NCBI GenBank assembly: GCA_014885115.2
Contig: WKLE02004667.1
Span: 1 to 30,416 of the forward strand
DNA: 30,416 nt
Source of the DNA: Asterionellopsis glacialis
Lineage: Eukaryota; Bacillariophyta; Plagiogrammaphyceae; Rhaphoneidales; Asterionellopsidaceae
Reading direction: 5' to 3'
In this document: in pieces, positions 8,733-18,088 of the stretch
Layout: each line of letters starts with the position of its first letter
Position numbering within the stretch: position 1 is the first letter of the stretch
Made by a program: the position numbers and the translations under genes
The notes under the pieces: generated by a model
Databases searched by the model: none
Told to the model about the DNA's origin: nothing
Seen by the model: only the letters and a program-made list of their open reading frames with translations

Positions 8733-10346
8733 TTACCTTTTTCTGTATTTCTTAGTTTGTTTTCCTGATCCTCTTTGATTGGGTAATGCACCACCACGAC
8801 CACCGCTACCTGCACCATATCCTTTACGAAGTTGTGATCCAACGGAACTTTCAATGCCATCATCATCACCACGTTTACGACGTCGTCGATTGTGTCCACC
8901 GCCACCACTGGATGATAGCTGCTCCTTTAATTCGCGTGAAGCCAATCGCTGTGCTTCATTGACACGTTCCAATAATACCAATACAGTTTCTTCATCTAAT
9001 TTGTATTCAGGTAACTTTTTACCCAACAACCCTTCAAGACGTTGATAGATTTCTACATCATATTGGGTTACCATCGCAATAGCCTTACCAGAGCGTCCAG
9101 CACGTGCTGTACGACCCACACGATGAATATAATCTTTACCATGACCTGGTAAATCAAAATTGATGACAACATCAACGGATGGGATATCTAAACCACGTGC
9201 AGCCACATCTGTACAGATCAATATATTACGTCCACCACTCTTAAACTTGTGCAATGCACCTAAACGTTTGGGTTGCGCCATTTGTCCATGCAAACAAATG
9301 GCGGGGAATCCCAAGTTACGCAACATTAATGCCAAACGTTGGACATTGTTACAGGTAGCACCAAACACCAATACACTTTGTCCAGCATGTTCATTAATCA
9401 AATAGGTCAAATAGACATCCTTGAATTTGGCAGGGATAAACAAATAGGATTGCAATAACTTTTTGGGCGTTTGAAACTTGGTGGATACCTCAACACGGAC
9501 AGGATTGGATAAAGATGCACGTTGCAGTTTTTGGACTTTCGATGTCATGGTAGCACTAAACAAGAATGTACGCCGTCCACCCGATTCAGAATCGGGTATA
9601 ACATCCAATATTTGATTCAATTCTTCTTCAAAGTCCATAGATAACATACGATCAGCTTCATCCATGACCAAATATTTTAATTTTCGTAATTGAAAGCCCT
9701 TGGTGTTTTGTAAATGATCTACCAAACGTCCAGGTGTGGCTACGACGATATGTGGATTACGTGCCAGGGCTATAGATTGACTTGCAATGTCAACACCACC
9801 CACAATACAAACACTTGTGGCACCTATTGTCTGCCCAAGCGCTTCCACAACTTCATGGATTTGAAATGCCAATTCACGTGTCGGTGCCAACATGATGGCA
9901 AAGACTGCACCTCGTATAGGATTTTCGAGTAATTCCTGCAATATGGGTATCACGAATGCACCTGTCTTACCAGACCCTGTTTCTGCCAACCCAATAATAT
10001 CCCGCCCGTCCAAGGCATGTGGTAATACCTCACACTGAATACGTGATGCATAATTCCATTGCAACTTTTGTGCAGCGTCGCAGATAGATTCACATACGCC
10101 CAAGGATGCAAATGTTGTTTCTGTCATGATACCCTGTTCTTCTTCGGCTTCACTTTCTTCTTCTACGTCATCGGCGTCGTCATCCTTTTCAGCTTTTTGC
10201 TTTTCGACTAGTTCTTGGACATTTTCGTCTTTTTCATTTTGTTCTTCCTTCTCCTCGTCATGTTCTTGAACAAGAAGTTTTTCAATATGTTTTTCAGACT
10301 TTTTGGACGATTTCTTTTTTTTAGATTTCTTCTCGCGTTTGGCCAT
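8733..10346 (-). CDS. DDX47: DEAD-box RNA helicase, DDX47/Rrp3 type
   Basis: A 537-residue DEAD-box ATPase. An acidic/basic low-complexity N-terminus (1-75) precedes a Q-motif region ([19 protein letters not shown] then ASRIQ). The helicase motifs follow: AETGSGKT (121-128, Walker A), PTRELA (155-160), TPGR (204-207), DEAD (229-232) and SAT (264-266). ARGLDIP and [10 protein letters not shown] come later. The phrasing '[33 protein letters not shown]' is that of the DDX47/Rrp3 group, which acts in the nucleolus on pre-18S rRNA processing. The C-terminus is Gly/Arg/Lys-rich, ending KYRKR. The ATG at 10346 starts a Lys-rich tail typical of nucleolar proteins. No introns are needed. The assignment to DDX47 rather than another nucleolar DEAD-box protein is from memory of motif context. 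Confidence 0.93.
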   Translation of the reverse strand: MAKREKKSKKKKSSKKSEKHIEKLLVQEHDEEKEEQNEKDENVQELVEKQKAEKDDDADDVEEESEAEEEQGIMTETTFASLGVCESICDAAQKLQWNYASRIQCEVLPHALDGRDIIGLAETGSGKTGAFVIPILQELLENPIRGAVFAIMLAPTRELAFQIHEVVEALGQTIGATSVCIVGGVDIASQSIALARNPHIVVATPGRLVDHLQNTKGFQLRKLKYLVMDEADRMLSMDFEEELNQILDVIPDSESGGRRTFLFSATMTSKVQKLQRASLSNPVRVEVSTKFQTPKKLLQSYLFIPAKFKDVYLTYLINEHAGQSVLVFGATCNNVQRLALMLRNLGFPAICLHGQMAQPKRLGALHKFKSGGRNILICTDVAARGLDIPSVDVVINFDLPGHGKDYIHRVGRTARAGRSGKAIAMVTQYDVEIYQRLEGLLGKKLPEYKLDEETVLVLLERVNEAQRLASRELKEQLSSSGGGGHNRRRRKRGDDDGIESSVGSQLRKGYGAGSGGRGGALPNQRGSGKQTKKYRKR

Positions 10347-10905
10347 GTTTAAGTTTCCTCGGTGTTGAAACGTTTGCTTGTTTGCTTTAACTTTGACGTG
10401 AGATTTGGTTCAAGAGACAGCGACAAACAAGAACTGTGCACAATCTCTAATAGGTGGTGCCCTCTCACTTGTTGGTTCTGGCTCTCAAAGAACAAATAAA
10501 TAGCTTGTGCGAGAAAAATCAAGAGGGGAGGAAATCGAGGAAAAAAATGCATGGCTCGCTGAGCAAGTATTTGTCTGTCCTTTGATCGTAACGGAAGGAT
10601 TCATAATGAATATTACTGTAATAATTTCTATCCTTTATCTACTTCTTATGGAATATATCTACTAACGTACCAGGTACGGTACAGATATGAAGGGTCCTGT
10701 CAAAAATCCGTATAATTATCAAAATGTCGATCCCCCGGATCTTACCATTTGCCTTTGGAGAACGTGCCAGAGTCAATACCGCAAGCTTCCTGAACTGATG
10801 TTTGCGAAAAATATCAGCAAACACGAACATCTTTAGAACTACAGTCATTCTCAATCTTTGTGATTGTTTGCTATTACTATTGTTAGTTCTTCCATTTTTT
10901 GCTTA
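10347..10905. other. Intergenic: promoter side of the helicase
   Basis: Upstream of the helicase ATG the DNA is CT/GA-rich with a TGACGTG half-site near 10394. GTACCAGGTAC lies at 10667-10677. No coding frame with recognisable content was found. Confidence 0.4.
10667..10677. repeat. GTACCAGGTAC element
   Basis: An 11-bp near-palindrome (GTACC-A-GGTAC) directly followed by GGTACAG, another member of the intergenic motif family. Confidence 0.45.
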
Positions 10906-11175
10906 CTACTTTTGTTCCCAAGACCCTTTAAATGAGTTTGCTGTTATAGTTTTGTCCCATGCACTTAAATTGAGCTTCTTAATCAATTCATGGTTTGTTT
11001 GCAAATCAACACAGTAACCAATTAATTTCTTAACCACATTGGCATGATTCCAGTCTGTTCTAGATTGGATTGCTTCAATTATGCATTGGCGTGTAAATTT
11101 ATCACCCAACATGGATGCGACGATAACAACAACTTTAGGCTGATCAAAATCAATATCAATAAGAAAATGTATCAT
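10906..11175 (-). CDS. Possible 89-residue protein, no recognised family
   Basis: An ATG-started frame 47 nt downstream of the stop of the BspA-like gene, same strand. The sequence is protein-like and mostly helical in character (for example FTRQCIIEAIQSRTDW and HANVVKKLIGYCVDLQTN). No signal peptide, membrane segment or known motif is visible. It could be a small gene, an alternative 3' exon of the neighbour or a gene fragment. The neighbour already has a normal stop, so a joint product would need splicing. Confidence 0.3.
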   Translation of the reverse strand: MIHFLIDIDFDQPKVVVIVASMLGDKFTRQCIIEAIQSRTDWNHANVVKKLIGYCVDLQTNHELIKKLNLSAWDKTITANSFKGSWEQK

Positions 11176-11222
11176 TCTTTAAAAGTTTATTAACGCCACA
11201 AGAATATTTTTTTTTGCTGCTC

Positions 11223-13754
11223 TTAAACCTCATATGCTGTTGACGAATGTGACTTTGCAGCTGCTGCAATTTGAGCTTCAAAGGAACCAATCCTAGCAGT
11301 GACATGATTGTTTGATGTGTTACTTTGTTCTACTGGCGGTTCCCCTAAAGATGCATTTCGTATAGGTACGCCTCCCCTGGGTGGAATGTTCTGGTGTATC
11401 TGTTGTTCCTGCTGAGTGGATGGAGCTTTGCCTGTTTCCTCGTTGTTTTTCTTGTTGTCGCCGACATCTGCAGCAGCCGACTTTTCACCAGTAGATTTCG
11501 TAAAGGATGCTCTCCCTGCTACTTTTGCATGGAATTTTTTTGCAAACTCTGCTGAACGTGATTTATCAAAATCATAATCATTAGATTCCGTTTCTAAATC
11601 ATCATCTTCTGAGGAAGAAGATGAGTCGTCGTCGTCGTCATCATCACCTGATGATGATGATGACGATGATGTACTGCTAGAATTACCGTCACTATTAGTT
11701 CCATCACTCGCGCTGTCAGATGGAGACTCTCCTCCCTCCTTTTCTTCATTAAATGGTTCATCTTGAAAAATTTCGCCTTGTTCTGTATCTGTTCTCTTAG
11801 TTGTAATGCGCGGTACTCCAAGTAAAGCATCCTCATGATCATACAATGATGTATTCTTTGGTTCTCGTGGTGGCTTTTCAGCCGGTTCCGGGAGGACAAA
11901 TTCTTCAGTTTCAATACGGCGGATATTGTCTGCTCTTCGTTTAAGGATGCGTACGCCACCATACATCAAAAATAGTCCTCCCGTAACACCAGCAATAGAC
12001 CACAACCAATTTAAGTTGTCATCATAATCGCCATCATCACTACCACCAGTACTAACACCTCTTGCTGAGGGTATAGTTGATTTATCACGATATGTTGTAC
12101 TCACATCAATACCATCATCTGTCTGAAAATCAAATACATCATTTTCCATTTGAAATATTATAATTTGATCTATCGTCTCTAAAGTCGAGTTGATGTCTTC
12201 ACCGAAAAGGGAATACATGGTTAATTCACCCTTCACGACGTAACATGAGCTCGCAGTGCTTTCTGTACCCTCCGTGCAACCAACTTTACCAAAAAACAAA
12301 GAAGTCAACATGTGCAAGTCAATATTACCACTATACACAAATCGTATTGATATCAATGTTTTAAATTGATTTCCGCAGCATATAGACAAAATATTGTTTA
12401 AATTGAACGTACCTTGATTCAATATTTGATCTACTGGAGCTATATTTATCCCCACTAACGAAGAGAGTTGGCGTTGTCTTTGGTCGCAGTCGGGAAAAAG
12501 AGATCTTGCTACTGCGCTGGTAATCTCAGGTTCCAACAATTCAACCAAATACGTTGCTTGTGATCCACTGATAGATACGGAGGTTCGCATTTCATAATGA
12601 TATTCAGCAATCATTGAAACACCATTTGACATGCCATAAGATCCATTTTGGTCTACACCACAAGGCTGCGGTTGAATAGTCTCATCCGGTGCCGGTGAAG
12701 GAGCACCAGATGGGGATGAACTTGGTGATTTGCTTGGTGATTTGCTTGGTGATATAGATGGTAGTTGAGTTATGGTGGGTGCAGATGTTACCGTCGGGGC
12801 TAAAGTGATAGGGCAGCTTAACCTTGCCATATCTTGCATTAGTGCTCCTGTACAAGTGACGTTAAAATCTCCGTCACTTCCGCAAAAGGCATCTTTCACA
12901 TCGGTAGTGCTCCTTACATTCCAACACAGTACTTGCTGAAATGAAATTGCTTCATCAAATATTCCACTCATGTCCGTAACTGATGATACATCCCAATCAG
13001 ATAAATATTGGTTGAAGGAATACGCACTAGAAAAGCACTTCTTCATGGATTCAACATTTGATACATCCCAATCATTCAATGCTACGTTGAATGATGACGC
13101 ACGCATGAACATGAGGTCCATTTTGTTAACGTTGCTAGTGTTCCAGGAACTGATATCTTGGTTGAAGGATGTGGCTCCATAAAACATACTTGCAAAGCTG
13201 GTTGCTTTACTGACATCCCATGACCCGATATACTGATTAAAAGACTTTGCTGCAAAAAGCATACCATTAAAATATTGTACAGATGATACATCCCATCCGC
13301 CAATGTCGCCATTAAAAGAACTAGCACCCATAAACATGAAGCTCATTGTTGTAGCTTTCTCAAGTTTCCAAAGTTTCAAATCCTGGTTGAAAGCCGAGGC
13401 CCCGCCAAGGAAAAAATCAAAGTCTGTAACTTGAGATACATTCCACCGACCTATCGGCTGATTGAATTCTTTTGCGCCGTTAAACATGTAAGCCATTGTA
13501 GTGGCAGCAGAAGTATCCCAGTTGGAAATATCTTCGTTAAATATTGACATGGAGGCAAAAAGCTGATTGAAATCCGTAACTAGCGATGTATCCCAATCCT
13601 TTATATCACCATACGTTTCTCTCGCAGACGGTTCATTGGAAAGCCATGACAAGACAGCAGACTGGATATTTTGATCTGTCAGAGAGGTCTGTGCACCTGC
13701 AATCGTCAAAATGGCAGCAAATAAAAGCCAAGGTGTCATTTCAGAGAACTTCAT
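11223..13754 (-). CDS. BspA/DUF285-type leucine-rich-repeat type I membrane protein
   Basis: The first ATG is at 13754; the frame extends seven codons upstream only through a GTG. The protein has 843 residues. A signal peptide (MKFSEMTPWLLFAAILTIAG) is followed, at about 45-290, by about nine ~24-residue repeats of the form 'FNxDISxWDTSxVTxMxxMFxGAxS', the BspA-like LRR family (DUF285). Next is a Ser/Pro linker with three SPSKSPSK-like units (about 331-358) and a Cys-containing extracellular domain. A transmembrane helix lies at about 583-603 (LWSIAGVTGGLFLMYGGVRI), then a basic stop-transfer RILKRR. The ~240-residue cytosolic tail carries a Ser run and a poly-Asp/Ser acidic block and ends AYEV. 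Such proteins are expanded in diatoms and other protists and are thought to act in adhesion or recognition; the ligand is unknown. The tail suggests cytoplasmic coupling. Confidence 0.9.
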   Translation of the reverse strand: MKFSEMTPWLLFAAILTIAGAQTSLTDQNIQSAVLSWLSNEPSARETYGDIKDWDTSLVTDFNQLFASMSIFNEDISNWDTSAATTMAYMFNGAKEFNQPIGRWNVSQVTDFDFFLGGASAFNQDLKLWKLEKATTMSFMFMGASSFNGDIGGWDVSSVQYFNGMLFAAKSFNQYIGSWDVSKATSFASMFYGATSFNQDISSWNTSNVNKMDLMFMRASSFNVALNDWDVSNVESMKKCFSSAYSFNQYLSDWDVSSVTDMSGIFDEAISFQQVLCWNVRSTTDVKDAFCGSDGDFNVTCTGALMQDMARLSCPITLAPTVTSAPTITQLPSISPSKSPSKSPSSSPSGAPSPAPDETIQPQPCGVDQNGSYGMSNGVSMIAEYHYEMRTSVSISGSQATYLVELLEPEITSAVARSLFPDCDQRQRQLSSLVGINIAPVDQILNQGTFNLNNILSICCGNQFKTLISIRFVYSGNIDLHMLTSLFFGKVGCTEGTESTASSCYVVKGELTMYSLFGEDINSTLETIDQIIIFQMENDVFDFQTDDGIDVSTTYRDKSTIPSARGVSTGGSDDGDYDDNLNWLWSIAGVTGGLFLMYGGVRILKRRADNIRRIETEEFVLPEPAEKPPREPKNTSLYDHEDALLGVPRITTKRTDTEQGEIFQDEPFNEEKEGGESPSDSASDGTNSDGNSSSTSSSSSSSGDDDDDDDSSSSSEDDDLETESNDYDFDKSRSAEFAKKFHAKVAGRASFTKSTGEKSAAADVGDNKKNNEETGKAPSTQQEQQIHQNIPPRGGVPIRNASLGEPPVEQSNTSNNHVTARIGSFEAQIAAAAKSHSSTAYEV

Positions 13755-14565
13755 TTTCGTAGTCACAATCAACACTCGTAGGACAAGGACCTGATTGAGA
13801 AGCTCTGATCAATCTGTTCCTACGTCCTCGAGAGTAAAAGCAAACAGTGTGTAGGGGAGCCGTGAAGATCGGGGTCGTGTCAGAAATGAAGATCACTGAT
13901 GATGGGTTGGACTTTCCTGCGGAGGGAGATACAATACACCTGTTGTACTTATTATAAAATATTATACCAACCACTGTGGAAGGACCAGGACTAGACTAGT
14001 CGTGGATAACAAGGTACCAGGTAGTTCTCCATGAAATCTACCTGCGTGCGATAATAAAAAAGGGAAAGAATTGTACAGTACTGGAGTTAGATGCAGTATC
14101 ATCCATAAGCTGGAGTTATTAAGGCGGTAAGACCGGCTTACAGCCGCCAAAGTAATTTCTACAGGATTTCGTTCCATACTGCCCGGATTTGCAACAAGGA
14201 AAAAAGAATCCTACGAATGGAACTACCGAAGGCTACACACAAAAGATTCATAAAAAATTACTCTTTACAAGACTCACAACGATGTCACTTCTGACACCTC
14301 AAACTTTCATTATAGATAATTTGTACCATACAAAACCATTAGATAGGAACATGAACTAATAATAATATATTCTGCCATGTCAAGATGAGACATGGTCAAC
14401 AGAGAATATTGGCAAATGGATTGGCCACGCCTTCCTCAGCCTCCAACAAGGATAATGGCAATGGTGGAACAAAATTATTTCATCATGCACAAATGACACA
14501 ATTGTTTGTATGACATGAATGATTTGAAGCACAGTTAAATGCTTCATTACTGTAACCACTGAGAA
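13755..14565. other. Intergenic, no supported gene
   Basis: It holds the upstream region of the BspA-like gene, with a GGTACCAGGTAG element at 14013-14024. Around 14390-14500 there is a short stretch with protein-like codons (ANGLATPSSASNKDNGNGG) that is closed by stops and may be the eroded start of the broken plus-strand coding region that follows. Confidence 0.4.
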
Positions 14566-14627
14566 AGGAGGAGGAGGAGGAGGAGGAGGAGGAGGAGAAG
14601 AAGAAGAAGAAGAAGAAGAAGAAGAAA
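14566..14627. repeat. Compound microsatellite (GAG)n(GAA)n
   Basis: About ten GAG units run directly into about ten GAA units on the plus strand. A polypurine tract of this kind can form triplex (H-DNA) structures. It marks the left side of the second decayed block. Confidence 0.95.
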
Positions 14628-14639
14628 GAAGGTGAAGAT

Positions 14640-15693
14640 TCAGGACCCAAACATTGTTATTGTACCTGCAAGAAGCTGAAATCTACATGGATGAAAAAAT
14701 AGTCACAGCTACCATGTATGTATTGGCAAGAGACTTTGTGCAGAATAATAATGATTTATTATCTAAATTGCCACCTGAATTATTCCAAGCTGTTGCATCA
14801 TTGCCTAAATTACATTGTGAAAGTAAACAATTAAATGACAAACATGCCATAATAAATATGTTGAATTATCCTTGGAAATTAAAAATTTATTATTAGAAAA
14901 TGAATTGGCTGTACTACATCAAGAAGTCACTGTGCTGATGTGAAATATGAATTAGATGCCTTGAAGAAACCTTCATTATTGGCAAGTGGTGGTAAAAATT
15001 GGTGAGGTATCCTGTGCACAAGGGTAAATTTCTGCCATACCAGAATTTGGTGAACGTGTCTGTATTGATAATTTGTCAAAAGTCAAATCAAGGTTATTCT
15101 AATTTGAAGAATATTTTTATGGGCAATCCACATTTGATGACAAGCCAATCTTGTTGCATCTTCAGCACAACAGCAACAACAACAGCAGACAATGCATTAC
15201 TATCAAGATCAAGATGTGTCAACATTGTCCTCAATGGGGGATTCTTAGTATGTGGGTGATTACATTCATTGTGAATTAAAGGAGGGATGCAATGTTACCT
15301 TTGCTTGATAATGATGAATTATTTACCAAGGAACTACAACAAATTGTTAACTTCAATATGAGTGTGAAAGGTGGTAGTACCTCTGTGGAGAATGGGAAAT
15401 CAAAATTAGAAAAGTTAGTACGAATCATCAATTTGTTGTTCCATGAATCCTGTCAAATGGAACAACAATGTATAGATAAGGCCCAATTGTATTGTATATG
15501 GATTTATGCCAATACAGCAACACCTGTAAGTAGCAGGAGTGCTGCCCCTGGGAAGGATACGACAACAAGAGTGGAAGAAGAATCTACTACTGCTGGTGCA
15601 GAAAATTCTATTACTTCCAGAAGAACAATATCATTTTATAAATTTTGGAGTGTAATAATGCCATCTGAACATGATGCATGTGAATTACTGTAA
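14640..15693 (+). pseudogene. Broken plus-strand coding region of unknown family
   Basis: Protein-like segments follow one another in changing frames. They are 14654-14896 (QEAEIYMDEKIVTATMYVLA, LSKLPPELFQAVASLPKL), about 14935-15002 (VKYELDALKKPSLLASGG), about 15155-15230 (AQQQQQQQTMHYYQDQDVST) and 15292-15693 (LDNDELFTKELQQIVNFN, LEKLVRIINLLFHESCQMEQ, a Ser/Thr-rich stretch, then a normal stop). Each break is a stop or single-frame shift, as expected for a once intact ~340-residue protein now decayed. No domain is recognised. It converges on the MULE-like transposase pseudogene, so it might be a second gene of that element or a captured host gene. Confidence 0.4.
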
Positions 15694-15829
15694 ACTTTCA
15701 AAAACAGTTTGAAAGAGGAGTAACTATAACATAGGTAGAGGTGTCACATTGAATGAATGGAATTGATGACAAAAGAAATTGTTGTTTATCAAAAGTTTTG
15801 CATGTTTTCTTCCTTTCAAAGCAAAGGCA

Positions 15830-17353
15830 CTTCATCTGGTGACAAACATGATGGCACGGAATCTTAGTATCCCTGCCATGAAAAATATCATGATGCTCTA
15901 TTTGAGATTACAAACTAGAGAACACTCTGGTACAGACAAGGAAGTTCTTGAATACTCACAATCTAAAGGTGCTTCTCTTTTGATCAGGAATCCACATCCT
16001 AAGAAAAGTTACTTGGTGACCAGCTGATGACCTGCAGGAAAAGGTCAACAGATGATAAAGATTAAAATTGGTATGGGAAGTTGCATCAACATAGATTACC
16101 TCAGGGAATAACTTGAAATACCAGAGCTCAGCATCAACTACCCATGCTTTTGACAAAAATAGAGTTGCATCATTATTAAAGATCAGTGACCTGAAGATCC
16201 TTTCTTGGGGACATTGTTCATGCCACAACTTTGGTGGGTGATTCATTACCAGGGGTAGCCACTTCTTGTAAGAGGGGAACATCCCATAATACAGCATAAC
16301 CAATATCTTGAGTTTTTTTTAAAGAATTTGATCATTTGGTCTATGTCTGATGTATTGGCTTCTCTTTCTTCATCAAGATCAGCCTTCGTATAAATGTAAG
16401 CAATTTTACTTATATGCAGAAAATGCCCAAGTTTGCTGTACAAATAGTTTCTTCCAACACCAGTACCTACACATGACCTGGCAAGATTCAACAGAACATC
16501 TTTGTCTTCCCTAGGTAATAGGCATGAAGGAATAGTAAGATTCTCTGTCTTGGGGTGGTTACAGTGAACACAACATCCTGCCTTGTGAGAAAGGTTTATA
16601 AAAAAACCTAGTTCATCCCATTTGATCTTGAAACCAAAAGTACAGCATGACATAAATTTCTTTGAGGTGGTACAATGTCTCTTTGTCTGTCCATTTTGAC
16701 AATTGGCAATCCTATCATTGATTAGTCTCTGATTGCAGAATTCAGAATATTGAGCAGCAAGTGCCTGAGCTTTGTTTGTCTTGAATCTTCTGTACATGTG
16801 AGAATATGTGAAATTATGACACCCAACACCACCATAGCTTATTATGGGGGAACCACAATCCAGTGCAGCCTTTTCCAAATCCATTTAAGTTGTTTAAAAG
16901 TATCTGGAGGTACACAGGGGTTAATATTAAGACCAGTGGGATATTTTGTGTACAGTTGAAATAATTGCATGCATCAAGAAGTTCTGTTTGGAACAAAGTA
17001 TGATGATATACTTGATGATCTGCTACGGGAACAACATGAAACCAAATACATGGATCCCAATTACTCCTCAACTGATTGAAGTAATGATCAACCCTAAGAA
17101 AATATTCTTCAGTAAATTGAGGAATGTTTTCTTCTTGTATATTTACATCATGGTGGGCAGTCAGTGGAAGAGTCTCTTGGTTATTGTCTATCATTGCATT
17201 TCCTCCATCAATAATAGGTGAGTCAGGGTCAACGTTTGGAGCATCAACCAGATCTTCATTAGTGTGATCATTCACAGAACTTACATTGGCATGTGAGTGA
17301 AGTTGTCCGTCAGCTTGAAGTACCGCATGAGCTTCATCGTTGGAGAAAACCAT
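15830..17353 (-). pseudogene. Decayed MULE-like transposase
   Basis: Three overlapping minus-strand segments form one interrupted protein. The segment 17353-16814 starts at an ATG (MVFSNDEAHAVLQADGQ). The second, 16884-16246, contains FMSCCTFGFKIKW, CCVHCNHPKTENLTIPSCLL and NYLYSKLGHFLHISKIAY. The third, 16303-15956, contains LFPEVIYVDATSHTNFNLYH then LLTFSCRSSAGHQ and WIPDQKRSTFRL. Then an in-frame TGA is followed by VFKNFLVCTRVFSS. The 'PEVIYVDATSHTN' block with the following 'LLTFSGR' is the first catalytic Asp region of Mutator-like (MULE) transposases. Frameshifts occur near 16884 and at an eight-T run near 16311, and stops follow at about 15955. The element cannot encode a working transposase. 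Terminal inverted repeats were not found by eye. Confidence 0.6.
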
Positions 17354-18088
17354 GGTGACAACGGCATTGGGATGGTGGTGCAGGTGCCATAAAAAAAGAG
17401 AGCAACATTGAAAATTAGGAAATGATCAACAGCAAGCAGGCAGAGCTAAAAATAATTTAAAAAAGGAAGAGGCAGGCTCTGTGGGGAAAGAGGCATAAAT
17501 TGCAATTTTGTTTTTGAGGGACGAAAGGAGATTGATCAATTTGGGGGAGGAAATAGAGATCGGATATACAGGGGAGGGTATAGAGGGAGTTCTGAAATAA
17601 TATAGCAAAGGATACCCGGAAACTGACGTCAAACCGTGTGATATTTAATTGGATCTGGAGCCCGAACAGCGTTCGGAACCTGAGAACCCCAGGTGAGCAG
17701 CAGGCGAACCGTCTGTGCCTTCTTGGCTGGACTTCCATTTTTCAATTCGTGATTCGCATGATGCCAGGTGTCACACTACCCGCGCATCTGCAGTCCTATT
17801 TTCGCACTTTTTTGAGAAGCCTTTTGTCGCATTTCCAATGAAGAACATAAATGAAGTGAGAAATGAGAACTCCCTTCTTCGCACAAATAAGCCGCATCAG
17901 GTGATGGTCGCTCTTACTAATACTGAAAAGGACCCCACCAGTACACAAAATCACACATTCGCGAACATTGACCTAAAATAATCCTAAAATCGCCAACATT
18001 CAAATCATTATTAATACAATACATTTGAGAAACAACTGAAGGCGAATCGTCAAACATTACGTGCTTCTACAAAGATACAGAAAAGGAA
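17354..18088. other. Intergenic, promoter side of the PDZ gene
   Basis: No frame here has recognisable content. It holds a TGACGTCA (17624-17631) and a small hairpin CCGAAC-AGC-GTTCGG (17662-17676), about 0.4 kb upstream of the PDZ gene. TTCGCGAA (around 17957) is a further short palindrome closer to the start. Confidence 0.4.
17624..17631. promoter_or_regulatory. TGACGTCA palindrome (bZIP-type site)
   Basis: A second perfect TGACGTCA, about 460 bp upstream of the PDZ/transmembrane gene. A regulatory role is inferred only from the motif. Confidence 0.25.

Noticed and set aside
11594..11962. 122-residue minus-strand frame rich in Met/His
   Set aside because: It lies in another frame inside the acidic tail region of the BspA-like gene and consists of out-of-frame reading of GAT/TCA repeats.
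14566..14627. Glu/Lys-rich coding stretch from the purine repeat
   Set aside because: It is a simple trinucleotide microsatellite in a region where all frames are broken.
14640..14720. Possible CXC (tesmin/TSO1-like) Cys cluster (HCYCTCKKLKST)
   Set aside because: Only a few Cys/Lys residues match; the spacing of the remaining cysteines does not fit in any frame.
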